Under the pieces are notes generated by a model. That model was not told the DNA's origin, did no database searches, and was given only the letters and a program-made list of their open reading frames with translations. The translations under genes and the position numbers were made by a program. Of a stretch of 64,000 nt of DNA, positions 11,595 to 25,657 are shown piece after piece. Within the stretch, counting starts at the first letter, position 1. Each line of letters starts with the position of its first letter. The DNA comes from Epichloe hybrida. Its lineage: Eukaryota; Ascomycota; Sordariomycetes; Hypocreales; Clavicipitaceae. The stretch spans positions 1,798,001-1,862,000 of the forward strand of contig JAFEKR010000006.1 in the NCBI GenBank assembly GCA_019022495.1, written 5' to 3'.

Positions 11595-12002
11595 GATGTT
11601 GTCGGAGCGGGTTTATGGGGAGAATATACGGACTACTCCATACACTACATAAGGTTGTGCTGTAGATTGTGGGGCGCTCGCAGACTTTGAAGAACCCACT
11701 TTACGGACCGTAATGTTGCCCGATGGCGGAATACAGCGTCTATGACAAATAATATTTATGCGCTCACGACCGTATCGGGGGAGCTGAAGATGCACGTCGC
11801 TAAACACGAAAAATCACATTAGAAGCGTATGATTTTTACTATAACTACTTCCTCTAGAAAAGAGAAGCTTTTATCCTTCTATTTATGTAATAGAAGATAG
11901 CTTTAATCTAACCTGATTCTCTTCATTCCTAATCCTGCAAGGGGACATCTTTTCCCAAGGTCACGTGCCTAACGCACGATACGTAATGTACTTCGTAACT
12001 CA
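11595..12002. other. A+T-rich NPR2 upstream region
   Basis: Upstream of NPR2 and left flank of the inverted-repeat element. It becomes A+T-rich from about 11820 with many TA steps, suggesting old RIP or transposon debris. No gene is supported. Confidence 0.5.
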
Positions 12003-12405
12003 TTGGGGTGTGATCCACGAGCCGGTGCAAACTTTGCACGGATGTAAAATGCATATAACCGGACGCGCTAGCCATTTTTGTTAGCTAAGTTCTATAGAGA
12101 TTTATAGAAATTTATCTAAATTACATAAGCACTATATCCCCCCTATTTATAATATATCTTTTTAACTAAAGCTTAACTAGGGCTATGTAAATACTTATAA
12201 AAGGATTAGATACTAAGAAAAAGGCAAAATCTGCTATTTTTAGGCATGAACTTTACACTTTACGTAGTTTACTTATCAAGTTTGCTAGGTAGAAAATTAC
12301 AATACAAAGTGGCTGTCCTATATAAATCCACATACAACTTGTACCGTCTAAAGTCAGTGACTCAGTGCAAACTTTGCACCAGCTTTTTCGTGGATCAGAC
12401 CCCAA
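12003..12405. mobile_element. MITE-like element with about 40-bp terminal inverted repeats
   Basis: Left arm 12003-12039 and right arm 12405-12365 (reverse) both begin TTGGGGT, continue TGATCCACGA, and end in the 15-bp palindrome GTGCAAACTTTGCAC. The right arm has four extra bases (AAAAGCT in place of GCC) in the middle. The 325-bp interior is A+T-rich with no coding potential, as in a RIP-mutated miniature inverted-repeat element. No clean target-site duplication is visible; the flanks are CTCA on the left and GACC on the right. A 14-bp direct repeat AAGACCCTGTGCTA (12404 and 12421) overlaps the right end. The family is not one I recognise. Confidence 0.7.
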
Positions 12406-12580
12406 GACCCTGTGCTATTTAAGACCCTGTGCTACCCACAGTACCCTCCCCCAACTGGGAACCAACTGGGAAACTCGACAGACAGACCGAACCCTGCACT
12501 TACCCAATCTTCAACATCACCATCCCATCGACCTCTCCGCCCACCGCCGAGTCAATTGGGTTAAAGCAGCCCCCGAAGTC

Positions 12581-14262
<1,682 letters not shown>

Positions 14263-14404
14263 ACTGCAAGCCAAATCTTTGAACCGTCAGAGCGCCCAGC
14301 AGGCACGCGGCGACTCGACCATGGCTGTACCTAATAGTTATAACACTACGGAGTACGGACGTACATACAATACACCCCCTGAAATATTTTACAAATCTAC
14401 ATGA
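14263..14404 (+). pseudogene. relic of the ARG5,6 inter-domain linker
   Basis: Directly after the stop codon, frame +1 reads SLNRQSAQQARGDSTMAVPN, which resembles the linker that follows DUF619 in fungal ARG5,6 proteins before the reductase domain. The homology fades by about 14340 and the reductase does not follow. This supports truncation by frameshift plus loss of downstream DNA. The call rests on my recollection of the linker and is tentative. Confidence 0.4.
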
Positions 14405-15237
14405 CAGTGGTAATTGAACCAATCAGATGTCAGCTGAGAAACAAACGAGCCAATCAGATATTATCTAGCAAATAAAGGAGACAGGGGCTAGTACATTTGG
14501 GTACTAGTTGTGGCGCGCCCTTTTTATAGCGCTGTATCGCTGCGCATTTCCCTTGTAGCTCTCTAATAATAGTACAATTACTCACAGCTGATCACAGCTG
14601 TTATTAGAGAAGAACGGACAGCTGGGGCATGTAGATTTGTAAAATGATTCAGGGGGGGGCATTGTATGTACGGATTATGTAATCCGTACGGAGTAGTCCG
14701 TATGCTGGTGGGATTTGAGCCTGCCTGCCTTGCCTGCCTTGCCTGCCTTGCCTGCCGGCCTGCCCCCACGACTCACACCCCACCCTCACCGAGTCACACC
14801 CCTCCAACCAGTGGCAACCACCATCCAACCCAGGACGCAGTGGGCCTTTCTTTCCCTTTGACCACTTGATTCTGTGACATTCGCCTGTTGGCTGCGCTGC
14901 CCATCTCCTTGTCGCCCGCCTTCTTCCGCCTTCTTTCGCCTCTTTCGCCTCTTTCGCCTCTTACGCTTTCACGCTTTCACGCTTTCATGCTTCTTTACAC
15001 CACCCAACTGTATTGATCCCCGTTTTATTCTCTTGCACACAACCCGCGGGGTCCTCAGCACCTTCTTGAAGTACTCCATCTCAGATTAGCTGGTAGGTGT
15101 CGGAGAACTGCGTCGTCGCACCCCGCCATCGTTCCCGCCGCAAAAAAAGACGACTACGGATTACAACTCCATGCCACTGCACAGGCACAGCAGGCGCACA
15201 ACAACACACGACGACTTCTCACAAGCACCCAGTCGCC
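14405..15237. other. intergenic region and DSK2 5' flank with simple repeats
   Basis: No gene. It contains a near-perfect inverted repeat TACGGATTA-TG-TAATCCGTA at 14669-14688 overlapping a TACGGAGTA copy at 14687, a 9-bp tandem repeat GCCTGCCTT (about 3.5 copies, 14720-14756), and short CTTTCGCCT/CGCTTTCA repeats at 14925-14985 in the presumed DSK2 promoter and 5' UTR. Confidence 0.6.
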
Positions 15238-16638
15238 ATGGCCGACAATGCCGAGTCGAGTGGCGATGCGCAAGTCACCTTCAAGGTGAAGACGTCCTCG
15301 GACCGTAACCACACCATCACAATGGCCGAATCAGCCACCGTATTGGAACTGAAGACTAAGCTTGCGGGCGAGGACCTCGAGAACGTTCCCATCGAGAGGC
15401 AAAGGCTGATTTACTCTGGTAGAGTGATGAAGAACGATGATACCCTCGGATCATACAAGATCAAGGCCAACAACACCATCCACATGGTCAAGAGCGCCGC
15501 CAGCAACCCTACACAACAGACGTCAACCACTGGGCCAACCCCTAGAGCTGTGCCCGAGAACATCTCCGCAGGAACTAACCCGAATGATCCCTTGGCCGGT
15601 TTGACCGGTGCCAGGTACGCCGGTCATCAGATTAACCTTCCCGGCATGGATATGTTTGGACCTGATGGTGGTGTACGTGCCCTTTGTTTTTGCCATGCAT
15701 GGATGGCAATTGATTCCCGCTCGAGTATCCGCTAATTGATACAATCTCAGATGGGCCCGCCCATGGACGAGGAGCGCATTCAGCGCATGATGTCAGATCC
15801 GAATGTCCAGCAATCTATGAACGAAGCCTTGAGCAACCCAGATTTTGTCAACATGTTGATCCAGTCGAACCCCATGCTGCGAAACATGCCCAATGCCAGA
15901 GAAATGATCACGTCGCCGTTCATGAGACAAATGATGACGAACCCGCAGATGATGAGCCAAGCTATGCGCATGCAGCGAAACATGCGCGGCGGGGACTCCG
16001 CCTTCCCTGCCCCCGGAGCCACGGATACGACGCCCGACGCTGCGGCTGGTGGCAATGCTTCCACTGGGGATGACGCAAGTCAGCAGCAGGCAGGGATGGC
16101 CTTCATGTTGCCGAATTTCGAAGGAGCCGGCGGCAATGGCGGCAGTGGCGGATCGAACATTGCTCAAATGATCCAGCGGCTCGTGAATGAGAATGGCTTG
16201 GGAGATGGCATTCCAGTTGCTGATCCATCGACAGTTTCAGAAACTACTCAAGGATCAGAGACCCGCGATGCCCAGAGCACGTCGCAGACGGGAGGCGTCG
16301 ATGGCGCCCAAAACACCCAGAATCAGACTGCCGCCAACCCGTTTGCCGCTTTGTTCCCCCAAGGAGCCCAAGCAGGCAACGATGGCTTTATGCGCCAACC
16401 CGTAGCAATGACACCTGAAATGATGCAACGGTTTATGCAGATGCTGGGAGGAGGAGGAGGTGCGCTCGCTCCTGCCTCCTCCCTCGATACTAGACCTCCG
16501 CAGGAGATGTATGCAGAGCAGTTGCGTCAACTGAACGACATGGGCTTCTTCGACTTTGATCGAAACGTGGCGGCTCTTCGAAGGAGCGGAGGCAGCGTAC
16601 AAGGGGCAGTTGAACAGCTGTTGAGTGCCGCGGACTAG
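15238..16638 (+). CDS. DSK2: ubiquilin-like shuttle factor Dsk2
   Basis: Carries polyubiquitinated clients to the proteasome. Model join(15238..15672, 15751..16638), 440 residues; GTACGT donor and in-frame acceptor. An N-terminal ubiquitin-like domain spans about residues 12-88 (VTFKVKTSSDRNHTITM to NNTIHMVKS) and binds proteasomal receptors. Methionine-rich STI1 repeats follow, with SDPNVQQSMNEALSNPDFV and MLRNMPNAREMITSPFMRQM. A glycine- and glutamine-rich linker leads to a C-terminal UBA domain (residues about 395-438) with the MGFFDFDRNVAALRRSGG motif. Everything is in the expected order and the length is normal. Confidence 0.95.
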
Positions 16639-18513
16639 TGGTAGTTGCTGCGTGGTATGGGCGACAATTTGACTTGTCATGAGGAGAGAATTGCAGCGCG
16701 GGGGAGACGATCCAAGGCATGGGCCAGGAAGACTGCAAGAAGGGAGTGTGTGGGCTTGTAAGCTGACGATTCCACTCCAAGATGGACGTGTCGGAACCGA
16801 ATAGGAGATACCTTGGTAAATCAATACACCGCCGATACAACACAGAAGTAGCTAGCATACGATACCGGGAATCCAAGTCTTTTCTACAAGCATGGAAGCA
16901 ACGACATGGCATGGACGAACGGGATACCCAATCATCATCATCTGTGCGTCTTTGAACCTGACAAGGAAACAAAATGCTGGCTTTTTATGTACACGTTGCC
17001 TTGATCTGAAGAACGAGCCAAGGAACTCACTGGTACAAGAAGACGTATCCCAACCACGGCCATGGAGAAATTGTCAATACATACGTCCGTATATGACGAG
17101 TTCAATCCCGCCCACGTGTTGCGCTCGCTCGCCACATCTGATTCTGCTGCGACAGGGGTCCCATTGTCATCAATCCTAGTCCGTATGTAGTTCCCGATCC
17201 ATTTCATGTCACATTTTCCCGCCCTCCCACTTGCGCTGCGACAGGGTGACATCATGGTAGGGGCTGTGGTGTGGCGACCGTCACGCCAATGCCAGTGTCC
17301 GTGTATGTCAGTCACGTTTCTGTTGAGAAAAGAAAATATGTGCTCTGTTTTTCTTCCCCCAACAAGACGATTCGCGAGTTTGCGAAATTTTCCAAAACGA
17401 GGGACACATGGCGATTGAGAGGATAAATCAGACCAGATCGTGTCTTCCAGGATCAGAGTGCAACGACTAACCGCCCACGTTGGCGCTCGCACGCACCGTC
17501 TGCACACGTCGCGCCCGGCGTGTGCAGGCGGCCGATGAGATGGGCAAGATAATGAACGCGGGGGGGGGGAGGAGAAGGATGTTGATGATGAGAGATAGTG
17601 GCATGGCATGGCAGGGCAGGGCATGGGAGTTGATTACGTGTCGAGAGGACAAGGCAGCTGGGACGTCTGGGACGTGTACACCATCTTGAACATTCTTGCG
17701 AGAAGCAACGTGGCGGTTTGAGTGGTCAAGCTCGCATTTTCATTACACGTTGTGTGTTCGTGGTAGTCATCTTGCCCCAGTCGAGAGTGCCCGGACGACC
17801 TTGAGCTGAAAGGCTCGAGGTAGCCTGGGGCCTATTTTTCAATGACTTGCTTCAGACCTGTTTTCGAAATCGTCCTCCGCCAGCCGAACCCTCGACAGGC
17901 GTATGCATGCCGCTTTGTTGGAGACGTATCGAGTAGGCATGGGTCGAAATCTCAGGCTGCGGGCTAGCTGCGAGGCGGTCAGATGCTCGCCAGGAATATG
18001 GTACAGTTTCGCGCGGGATTGATAGAATCTCCTGCGTATCCATAAACGGGGCCAAATGGTTGCAGCCGCAATGACACGAGGTTATTTGCTCATGGTGCGA
18101 AAAAAAAAAAAACCAGCACGTTTTTACTGCTATCGCGCATTTCTCAACTGGGTCCAATGTCAGCCCTGACTCGACAGATCTGCAGCCCAATGTGGAAGGG
18201 TAGTTGGGAGAGCGTATCAGGCACGGTATTAATGACTATGAATGGAACATTATCCAGGAGATTCCGTGTCAAGACCAATAAAGGGGGGGATTTTCTCATC
18301 ACAAAAAGCTGTGTGAATGGAGACTAGCACGAGGGGAAAGCCGAAGGATGCTGCTGCCTTTCAAAACTTACCGACAGGTGCAAATGGCTTCTCCGCCAGC
18401 TTGCTAAAGTTGACATGCCATGATCATGCCTGCACCTCGCCACGACCAGCTCGGCGCTTCTCTCAAGATATCAGGCTTTTCACAACACCCTCCCTCCACC
18501 CTTTCTCCGCCTC
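16639..18513. other. 1.9-kb stretch without a supported gene
   Basis: Between the DSK2 3' end and the convergent SVP26 3' end. Open frames up to about 228 codons exist on the minus strand (16938-17624), but their residues are low-complexity, without recognisable domains or good splice context. A run of 12 A is at 18099-18110 and a run of nine G at 17561-17569. A non-coding RNA or species-specific gene cannot be excluded. Confidence 0.5.
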
Positions 18514-19270
18514 TCACGGCCGCCCGAGACTGCTCGAGCCAGCAATCTCACCAATCGTCCCGCGCACGTAGTCTACAAGGGCCTTCACCATGCCCTGCGG
18601 TTTCCCTTTCCCATCTGCCCCGCGCAAAGGCTCCTCCGTCCCCATCGTGGGCAACACATTGTCGCCCGCAGACAAGCTGACGAACAGGGCAAAGGGAACG
18701 AGCCAGACACACAGGCCAAAGTAAGAAGCGATCATGGAGAAGCTCGGCACCTCGACTTGGTCGTAGTAAGAGGATCGCTGGTACGCGCGCGTCTGGGAGC
18801 TCGAAAAGTGGCGGAACCACACGTAGTGGTCGACCAGCACGAGGACTAACGCTGACCATCAGTCTTCCCCGGATGCGGATGAAAAAAAAAAAAAAAAAAA
18901 AAAGAGCGAGCGCAGGCCAAGCAGTCGAGCTGCAAGACGGGGCGTTGCCAACAACCAGGAACTTACCGCAGGACAGCAAAAACAGGGGATCAGACAGCTT
19001 CACAAACGGGAACCTGCGCATGTTTCCCAGATACACCACATGGGCAAAGATGCCCAAGAGGGTTGCGCCAATGGGGAACCCGTCCACCAGCCATAAGATG
19101 ACCTGGATGCCGATGACTGTGTATATAAGTCGGGTGAGCAAGCGTTTTGCGACTACAGTGTGCTCTTCCACGAGCTCGGAGAGGTAGTATAGTCCCGAGG
19201 CGATGGAGAGGGTGAGGAAGCAGAAGCCGATGATGGCTCCCGCGTAGCCGATCAGGGGGAGAATCCACAT
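18514..19270 (-). CDS. SVP26: Svp26/TEX261 family Golgi membrane protein
   Basis: Svp26 is a COPII cargo adaptor that brings type II mannosyltransferases out of the ER. Model complement(18514..18845, 18967..19270), 211 residues. The start MWILPLIGYAGAIIGFCFLT is the first of about four membrane helices. The family core RFPFVKLSDPLFLLSC continues across the intron as VLVLVDHYVWFRHFSS, confirming the junction. The C-terminus is hydrophilic. The 121-nt intron includes a run of about 21 A (18883-18903 on the plus strand). It shares a 449-bp divergent promoter with BUD23. Confidence 0.93.
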
Positions 19271-19719
19271 GCTTCGCTTTTTGTGCGTGTGCGTGTGTGT
19301 TGGCCGAAAGGAAAGCTTTATGTATATAGTTTTGGGGTGGTTCGAAGAGAAGCGAGTCAAAATGATGGAAGGAATGGTCGGATCGGGTGGGTACTCCGTA
19401 GATGAGAACAGGTATCAAGACATGGATGGGGGGGGTGTGGACGTGGATGAGAAATGATCCCGAGGTTCGGAGACTGCACGGTCCGGTACGTACCGCCTGC
19501 ACACCTACTTATCGATTAAACCAGGCTCATCATCCACGACAATTAAAAAAAAAAAAAAAAAAAGGGTGTGGTCGCATTGCCAACCCCCAACCCAACCCCT
19601 CACGATCTGACCGAAACCCCATTCCTCTTGGTACCTACTCCGTGCATACCTACCAAAAGAGAGCCCCGGCAGAATATTCTCTTCCAGTTCCCATCCGACA
19701 ACACATATCGCCGCCCAAC
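19271..19719. promoter_or_regulatory. divergent promoter region of SVP26 and BUD23
   Basis: 449 bp between two start codons in opposite directions. It includes a TACTCCGTA copy at 19392 and a run of about 19 A at 19544-19562, which could serve as a nucleosome-excluding tract. No specific factor site is claimed. Confidence 0.5.
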
Positions 19720-20631
19720 ATGTCTCGACCCGAAGACACCCTGTAGGTGCCCGTCCACGACCACCCCGAGTCACTCCAAAAACCGCAACTAACTAACACG
19801 CATCTTCGCAGCGCCGCCGACGTGCACTACGATGACGCCGAAGCCCGCAAGTACACCACCAGTTCCCGCATCCAAAATATCCAAGCCTCCATGACCCTCC
19901 GCGCCCTCCAACTCCTCGACCTCAAATCCCCCTCTCTCATCCTCGACATCGGCTGCGGCAGCGGCCTCTCCGGCGAGATCCTGTCGGCCGTGGACCCCGA
20001 CGACGGCGGACCGCACGCCTGGATCGGCATGGACGTCTCCCCCTCCATGCTCGACATCGCGCTGCAGAGGGACGTGAAGGGGGACCTGCTCCTCGCCGAC
20101 GTCGGGCAGGGCGTCCCCTTCAGGGCAGGCAGCTTCGACGCGGCCATCAGCATCTCGGCCATCCAGTGGCTCTGCAGCGCCGAGACCAGCGACACGTCCC
20201 CGGCCGGGCGGCTCACGCGCTTCTTCAACGGCCTGTACGCTTCCCTGAAGCGCGGCGGTCGCGCCGTGTGCCAGTTCTACCCCAAGAACGACGTCCAGCG
20301 GAACATGATCACCCAGGCCGCCGTCAAGGCTGGCTTTGGCGCCGGTCTACTCGAGGATGACCCTGGCACCAAGAACGTCAAGCTCTACCTCGTGCTTACG
20401 GTGGGGAGTACCGCGGTTTCGGGAACTTCATCCGACATCACGGGCGTTGTTGCCGGCATGGACGACGTCGACATCGTGGATGCTCGCAAGAAGCTCAAGT
20501 CCAACAATGGTCCCATGAAGAAGGGCACCAAGGCGTGGATCGTCAAGAAGAAAGAACAGCAGGAGACAAAGGGCAAGGTTGTAAAAGCCACGTCCAAGTA
20601 TACGGGCAGAAAGCGACGGATTGCTTTCTGA
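19720..20631 (+). CDS. BUD23: 18S rRNA (guanine-N7) methyltransferase Bud23
   Basis: Methylates G1575 (yeast numbering) of 18S rRNA in the nucleolus with the help of Trm112. Model join(19720..19742, 19812..20631), 280 residues. Exon 1 encodes MSRPEDT plus part of a codon. AdoMet motif I is LDIGCGSGLSGE and motif post-I is WIGMDVSPSML; FDAAISISAIQWL is the motif IV region. The C-terminus is lysine-rich (KYTGRKRRIAF), a typical nuclear/nucleolar signal of the family. Length and motif order are normal. Confidence 0.95.
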
Positions 20632-21030
20632 ACGAGCTTGCGTGGCAGGCGTGGCTTTCTCACTTGTTGCTTTTCTTGCTTCAATAGTTTTCTTGGGCAT
20701 TGCACGGCGTTACATCTTTGGGATGGGCGGTTTTGATTGAGTGATGACGAGTGCTCACTAGGTACTGGGACACAGAAAGAAGATACCCTTGCATGTATAT
20801 ATATATATATATATAATATACCTGAACTGTGAAGATGCGTGTGGTTTGATTTGTTGTGTCCCCACTCAAAACGTTGTTTAGTAAAAGGCAATTCCGGACA
20901 GTTGCTCATTCACGATTCAGATCCGTCATCTGGCCGACTCAGGAGACCAAGATGGTTTTTCTTTCTTTCTTCTTTTTTTTCTTAGATTCTCATGCTGGTG
21001 ATTCCATCTTGTCATGTTTTCATGTCTTCT
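20632..21030. other. convergent 3' flank of BUD23 and KRS1
   Basis: Holds two 3' UTRs. It includes an (AT)n microsatellite at about 20796-20815 and a T-rich tract at 20958-20982. No gene is supported. Confidence 0.55.
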
Positions 21031-23329
21031 TTACTCAGGCTTCATGGTTGGGAATGCCAGAACCTCACGAATGCTGTAGTTGTCGGTCAAGAACATCATC
21101 ATACGGTCGATACCCATGCCCCAACCACCAGTAGGAGGTAGAGCATGCTCGAGAGCCTGGCAGAAGGTCTCGTCAGCCATCTGTGCCTCATCATCACCCT
21201 GAGACTTCTGGCGAGCCTGCTCCTCGAATCGAAGTCTCTGTTCGATAGCAACGTTCAACTCGGTGTAACTGTGTCGGCTGTTAGCAGTGCATTCCTATCG
21301 GGACTGTCCTGAAAAGCAAGGTACTTACGCATTGGCAATCTCCTTGGTGGAAACAAACACCTCAAATCGCTCACACAAACCTGGGATAGTGCGGGAATCC
21401 TTGGCAAGGGGAGACATCATCTTGGGGTGACCAATGATGAAGGTAGGATTGATCTTTGATAGTTTCTGTTAGCGTTCGTCGTGCAAATAAATATACGCCA
21501 TCATTGACTGTCGGAGATATACGTACGCATTGAGACTCGAGGTATTCACCAACAAGAGCATCCAGCATACGGGCGTTGGTCAGTGGGGGGCTGCACTCGA
21601 CACCAGTATTGGCAAGAACCTTCTTGAAGAACTGGTTGGCCTCCTCAGTGTGCAGAGTGTCGGCAGGAGGGAACTTTTCTCCAACAGCCTCCTCGAGGGC
21701 AGGGATCATCTCGATCTTGCGCCAAGGACCTTCCCAGTTAATGTTGATCTCCTCGCCCTTGATGGTGTGATATACAGTCTTGTATGAACCGTGGATGTGC
21801 TTGACCAGGCCGCTGACGAGCTCCTCCGTCATGTCCATGAGGTCGTAAACGTCGGCGTACGCCATATAGAACTCCAGGGTTGTGAATTCTAGTGACATGA
21901 GTTAGCTCCCATTGACGAATATGAAGCAGCAACCCATATAAAGACGTACCGGGGTTGTGAGTGAGATCCATGCCCTCATTGCGGAATTGTCGTCCCATTT
22001 CATATACCCGGTTCAGGCCACCGACAACCAACATCTTCAGGTACAGCTCGGGGGCAACACGCAGGAACATGTCCATGTTCAGGTCGTTGTGATGAGTAAC
22101 GAAGGGCTTGGCAGTGGCACCACCAGCAATTGGATTAAGCATAGGAGTTTGCACTGAGACGAAGTCACGGTCGTCGAACCAGCGACGAATATAGGAGTCG
22201 ACCTTTGCACGAGTAATAAAGATCTGCCTCGACCTCTCATTCATCATGAGATCGAGGTAGCGCTGGCGGAAACGAGTTTCGGGGTTCTTGAAGCCATAGT
22301 GATCGTCGGGGATCTGGACATGGTTGGTTAGCAGAGCTATACTGGGCAAAACTTTTTTTGGTATCGAGTACGCACCTGGTGCAAGCAAGGCGCCAGAAGA
22401 GTGACCTCGACAGCAGCGATGGATAATTCACCAGAAAAACCCCCAGAACCCTGCTTAGTCTTGGGATTGGTACGCGTGGGGAAACCGCGAATACCTGTGG
22501 CGGACCTAATCAGTACTGTGCAGTTGAACTTCAAAAAGTCGGCGCCAGATCCTACCAATGATATCACCTCGTCGGAGGTTGACGTGTTGATCATCAAAGG
22601 CGGGAGCCTTGTCGTCAAGGTTGTCGGCTTGAGCAAGAACCTGAAGTCTCACACCCTGCGAAGTATGAGCAAACGACCAATCGACGAAAAATGCAACACG
22701 AGATAAAGCCATACGTCGGAACGAATGTCGTAGAAGAAGAGCTTGGAACCAGCAGAACGGCGGACATAGACTCTTCCAGCCAGCTGGATCATTCTAGACT
22801 TGTCGGATTCGCCATTCTTGAGGTGCTTGAAGTCCTCCTCAAAATTGCGAATGTCGTAGTCGACATGATACTAAGCATCGGTTAGGTCTTTGGCGTCCTG
22901 AGAGCGTCACAAATCGGCCCAACGGTTACCTTGTGAGGATAAGCCTTGCCCTGAGCGTGAAGCTCATTGACAGCTCGTGACCGGATTTCGAAGTACTAGA
23001 GAGCCGTAGAAGTTAGCCTGCCAATTTCGTCTGGGCATAAATTCGTTCCATCTTCTTTGAAGTGAATTTGCATGCGCGCGACACACCTGATTAGGGGTCA
23101 GTTCCTTCTCGGCAGCCTCGGCGCTCTTATTGCCAGAGCCCTGAGGCTTGGGGTTTGCAGCAGCCTTCTTTTCCTTGGCAGCCTCCTTTTCGCGCTGCTT
23201 CTGGCGCTTCTTGAGTTCGGTCTTGGAGATCATTTCGCCTGTGACTTCATCGAGGTGAAGCTTGGCAACGGCGGCGGCGGCGGCATCAGCCACGGCAGGC
23301 TCGCCGGAGGTAGTTGGGTTGTCCGCCAT
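21031..23329 (-). CDS. KRS1: cytosolic lysyl-tRNA synthetase
   Basis: Class IIb synthetase that charges tRNA-Lys. Nine exons: complement(21031..21268, 21329..21453, 21527..21888, 21950..22313, 22376..22494, 22556..22655, 22715..22870, 22930..22995, 23087..23329), 590 residues; every junction keeps frame. It starts with a low-complexity Ala/Lys-rich N-terminal extension (tRNA-binding helix), then the OB-fold anticodon domain ([16 protein letters not shown] segment, [10 protein letters not shown]). The catalytic core has motif 2 ([16 protein letters not shown]), [18 protein letters not shown], and motif 3 ([16 protein letters not shown]). No mitochondrial presequence is evident. The gene is intact. 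Confidence 0.95.
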
Positions 23330-24283
23330 TCTCGTGGTTGCGAACGCAGAGTGTGTCGATGTCGATTTTCTGTGGATTTTCTGGGAAGGAAGCAAAGGGC
23401 CGTTCCACTCACAGAATATATTTCTGGTCAGATCAGATTGGCGCGGGACGAGTCACACAGAGCGATGGACGGAGGGGCAGAAAAATTATCAAGTCACCCC
23501 GCCATGTGTACACTTTTCGGAGGGGTCAGGACTCAGGACTCAGCCCAGCCTGGGCCACCCGCTCTTGCCTGCACGCGACATTTCAACTGGTTGTTAATCC
23601 GTAAATTGGGCTGCAAATAAACAAGTGGGGATATTCGTTGGATGACCCAGATTCGTGGTTTACACTTTACTCCGTACAGGGACTTCGACTGACATGGAAA
23701 TCATGATTTTGCTGCTGCTGGTTGCTGAACACTGGTCTCGATGTCGAGTTTGACAACAGAGTCGATTGGCAATGAAGAAAGTGTATATAACTAACTTATT
23801 ATACTCCCCCCGTCAGCGCGGCGGTGTTCGGAGCGGAGTCACACCATCGTTCCCACCACCTCAGACCTTGAACAGGTGATTTCTATGCATTCCAAGTAAA
23901 GAGATGAAAAAAAAATGAAAAAAAAAAATTGCTAAGTTGCAAGGCCATGCTGTATATTTATACTGGACGTCATGTCAATTGTGCTGCGGCGCGGCTCCCC
24001 TGCAGGCAAACCTCGGAGCGTCGCCGCCCAGGTAATACACAAAAAAAAAAAAAAAAAAAAAAAAAGTCATTTCTCCTCTCCGCATCGCCAGGTTCCCCTC
24101 CTCTGTTGCCTGGACTCTCATATCGAGGTATCAAAAAACATGTTGGCCACCATTTCATCCTTCGCATTTCAGTTCCCCATTAGAAGCTTTTCGTAGCGTG
24201 ACCCCCGTTCGACCGTCTTCTCTTCTTCTTTCTGTTCCACCGTGGCTTGCATTTGAGCCGTGGGTAACAGGTTTGTACATCAT
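23330..24283. other. region between KRS1 start and IDH1 end
   Basis: KRS1 promoter plus IDH1 3' UTR, both on the minus strand. It has a TACTCCGTA copy at 23668 and A runs at 23906-23928 and about 24042-24065. No gene is supported. Confidence 0.55.
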
Positions 24284-25657
24284 TCAGAGCGTCTCCATCT
24301 TGTCAAGGATGGCCCTGGTGAATTCGTGAGTCGTCGAGACACCGCCCATATCGCGGGTGCGAACTTTGCTGTAGAAATTGTCAGCGCAATGCTCTTACAC
24401 ATTCTATTCAACGGGACTTTTGGGAAAGGTGAAAAAATAAAAAATAAAAAATAAAACGTAGTTCTACGTACCCTTCGGCGATGACGGCATATATGGCCTT
24501 GGAGATGCGATTGGCGTGGTCGTCAAGACCAAGGTGGCGCAAAAGCATGCTGCCTGACAGAATCAGAGCGGTAGGGTTGGCCTGGTCCTTGCCCTTGATG
24601 TCAAGACCAACGTGTCGGCAACCGGGCTCGAAGACGGCGACATCACGGCCCATGTTGCAACCGGGAACAATGCCAGGGCCACCCACAAGGGCAGCACCAA
24701 TGTTGGACAGGATGCCACCGTACAAGTTGGGCATGACCATGACGTCAAACTGCTGAGGGCGAGAAACGGCCTGCATGGAGGCGTTGTCGACAATCATGTC
24801 GTTGACCTCGAGGGTAGGGTACTCCTTGGCCACGTTGTGGAAAGTGCTGCGGAACAGACCATCGGCCAGCTTCATGATGTTGGCCTTGTGGATGCAAGTA
24901 ACCTTGGATCGGCCGTTGGCCAGGGCGAAAGAAAAGGCAAACTTGGCGATGCGCTCAGACTTGGCGCGCGTGATGATCTTGAGGGACTCGACCACACCGG
25001 GAACACTCTGGTGCTCCAGGCCAGAGTACTCACCCTCGGTGTTCTCACGGATGATGCACAGATCGACGTCCTTGTGGCGGGTCTCGTAGCCGGGAATGTT
25101 CTTGATCAAGCTGATGCTGGCGTAAATGTCGAGCTCCTGTCGCATGGCAACGTTGAAGCTCTGGTGACCAGAGCGGCTGATGGGAGTGTGCAGAATACCC
25201 TTGAGAGCGAGCTTGTTGCGCTTGAGGGAGGCAACGGACTCGCGGAAAGCATCCTCGGTGCGGCCAGCGCCATCGATGACACCCGAGACCTCGATCTGCT
25301 CCCACTCAATGGGGACGTTGTCGGCCTTGAAGATGGTCTTGACTGACTCGGCAACCTCGGCACCGATACCATCACCGGGGATCAAGGTAACGGTGTACTT
25401 GCCGCCAAACTTGGCGGGCTTGAAGATGTCGGACTGGACCGTCGCCAAGGATCGGGAGAACTGGTGCTGGCCAGCAGCGCCGCGCAGAAGCTATGCAGAA
25501 ACACGCAAGAATGTCAGCCCGGATATCGATATCCGCAAGGACCTCTTCGTCTGCAAGTTGAGGGTCCCGAGACCACGAGACCGTGCGAGCACAACAAAAG
25601 AAACAAGAAACGTCAACAACATACCTGCGCCGTTCGAGCAGAGCCACGAGACAACAT
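24284..25657 (-). CDS. IDH1: NAD-dependent isocitrate dehydrogenase, regulatory subunit 1
   Basis: Subunit of the mitochondrial NAD-dependent isocitrate dehydrogenase of the TCA cycle. Model complement(24284..24368, 24472..25490, 25625..25657), 378 residues. Exon 1 (MLSRGSARTAQ) and the start of exon 2 form the mitochondrial presequence. The core begins KYTVTLIPGDGIGAEVAESV and includes RENTEGEYSGLEH, KVTCIHKANIMKLADGLF and NLYGGILSNIGAALVGGPG. Exon 3 encodes the C-terminal VRTRDMGGVSTTHEFTRAIL. The family's split between catalytic and regulatory subunits suggests subunit 1; subunit 2 would be elsewhere. Intact. Confidence 0.94.

Noticed and set aside
16938..17624. Minus-strand open frame (228 codons)
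   Set aside because: Low-complexity start, no domain, no supporting splice sites; left as a gene desert.
24612..25346. Plus-strand open frame (244 codons)
   Set aside because: Antisense to IDH1; repetitive composition and no homology.
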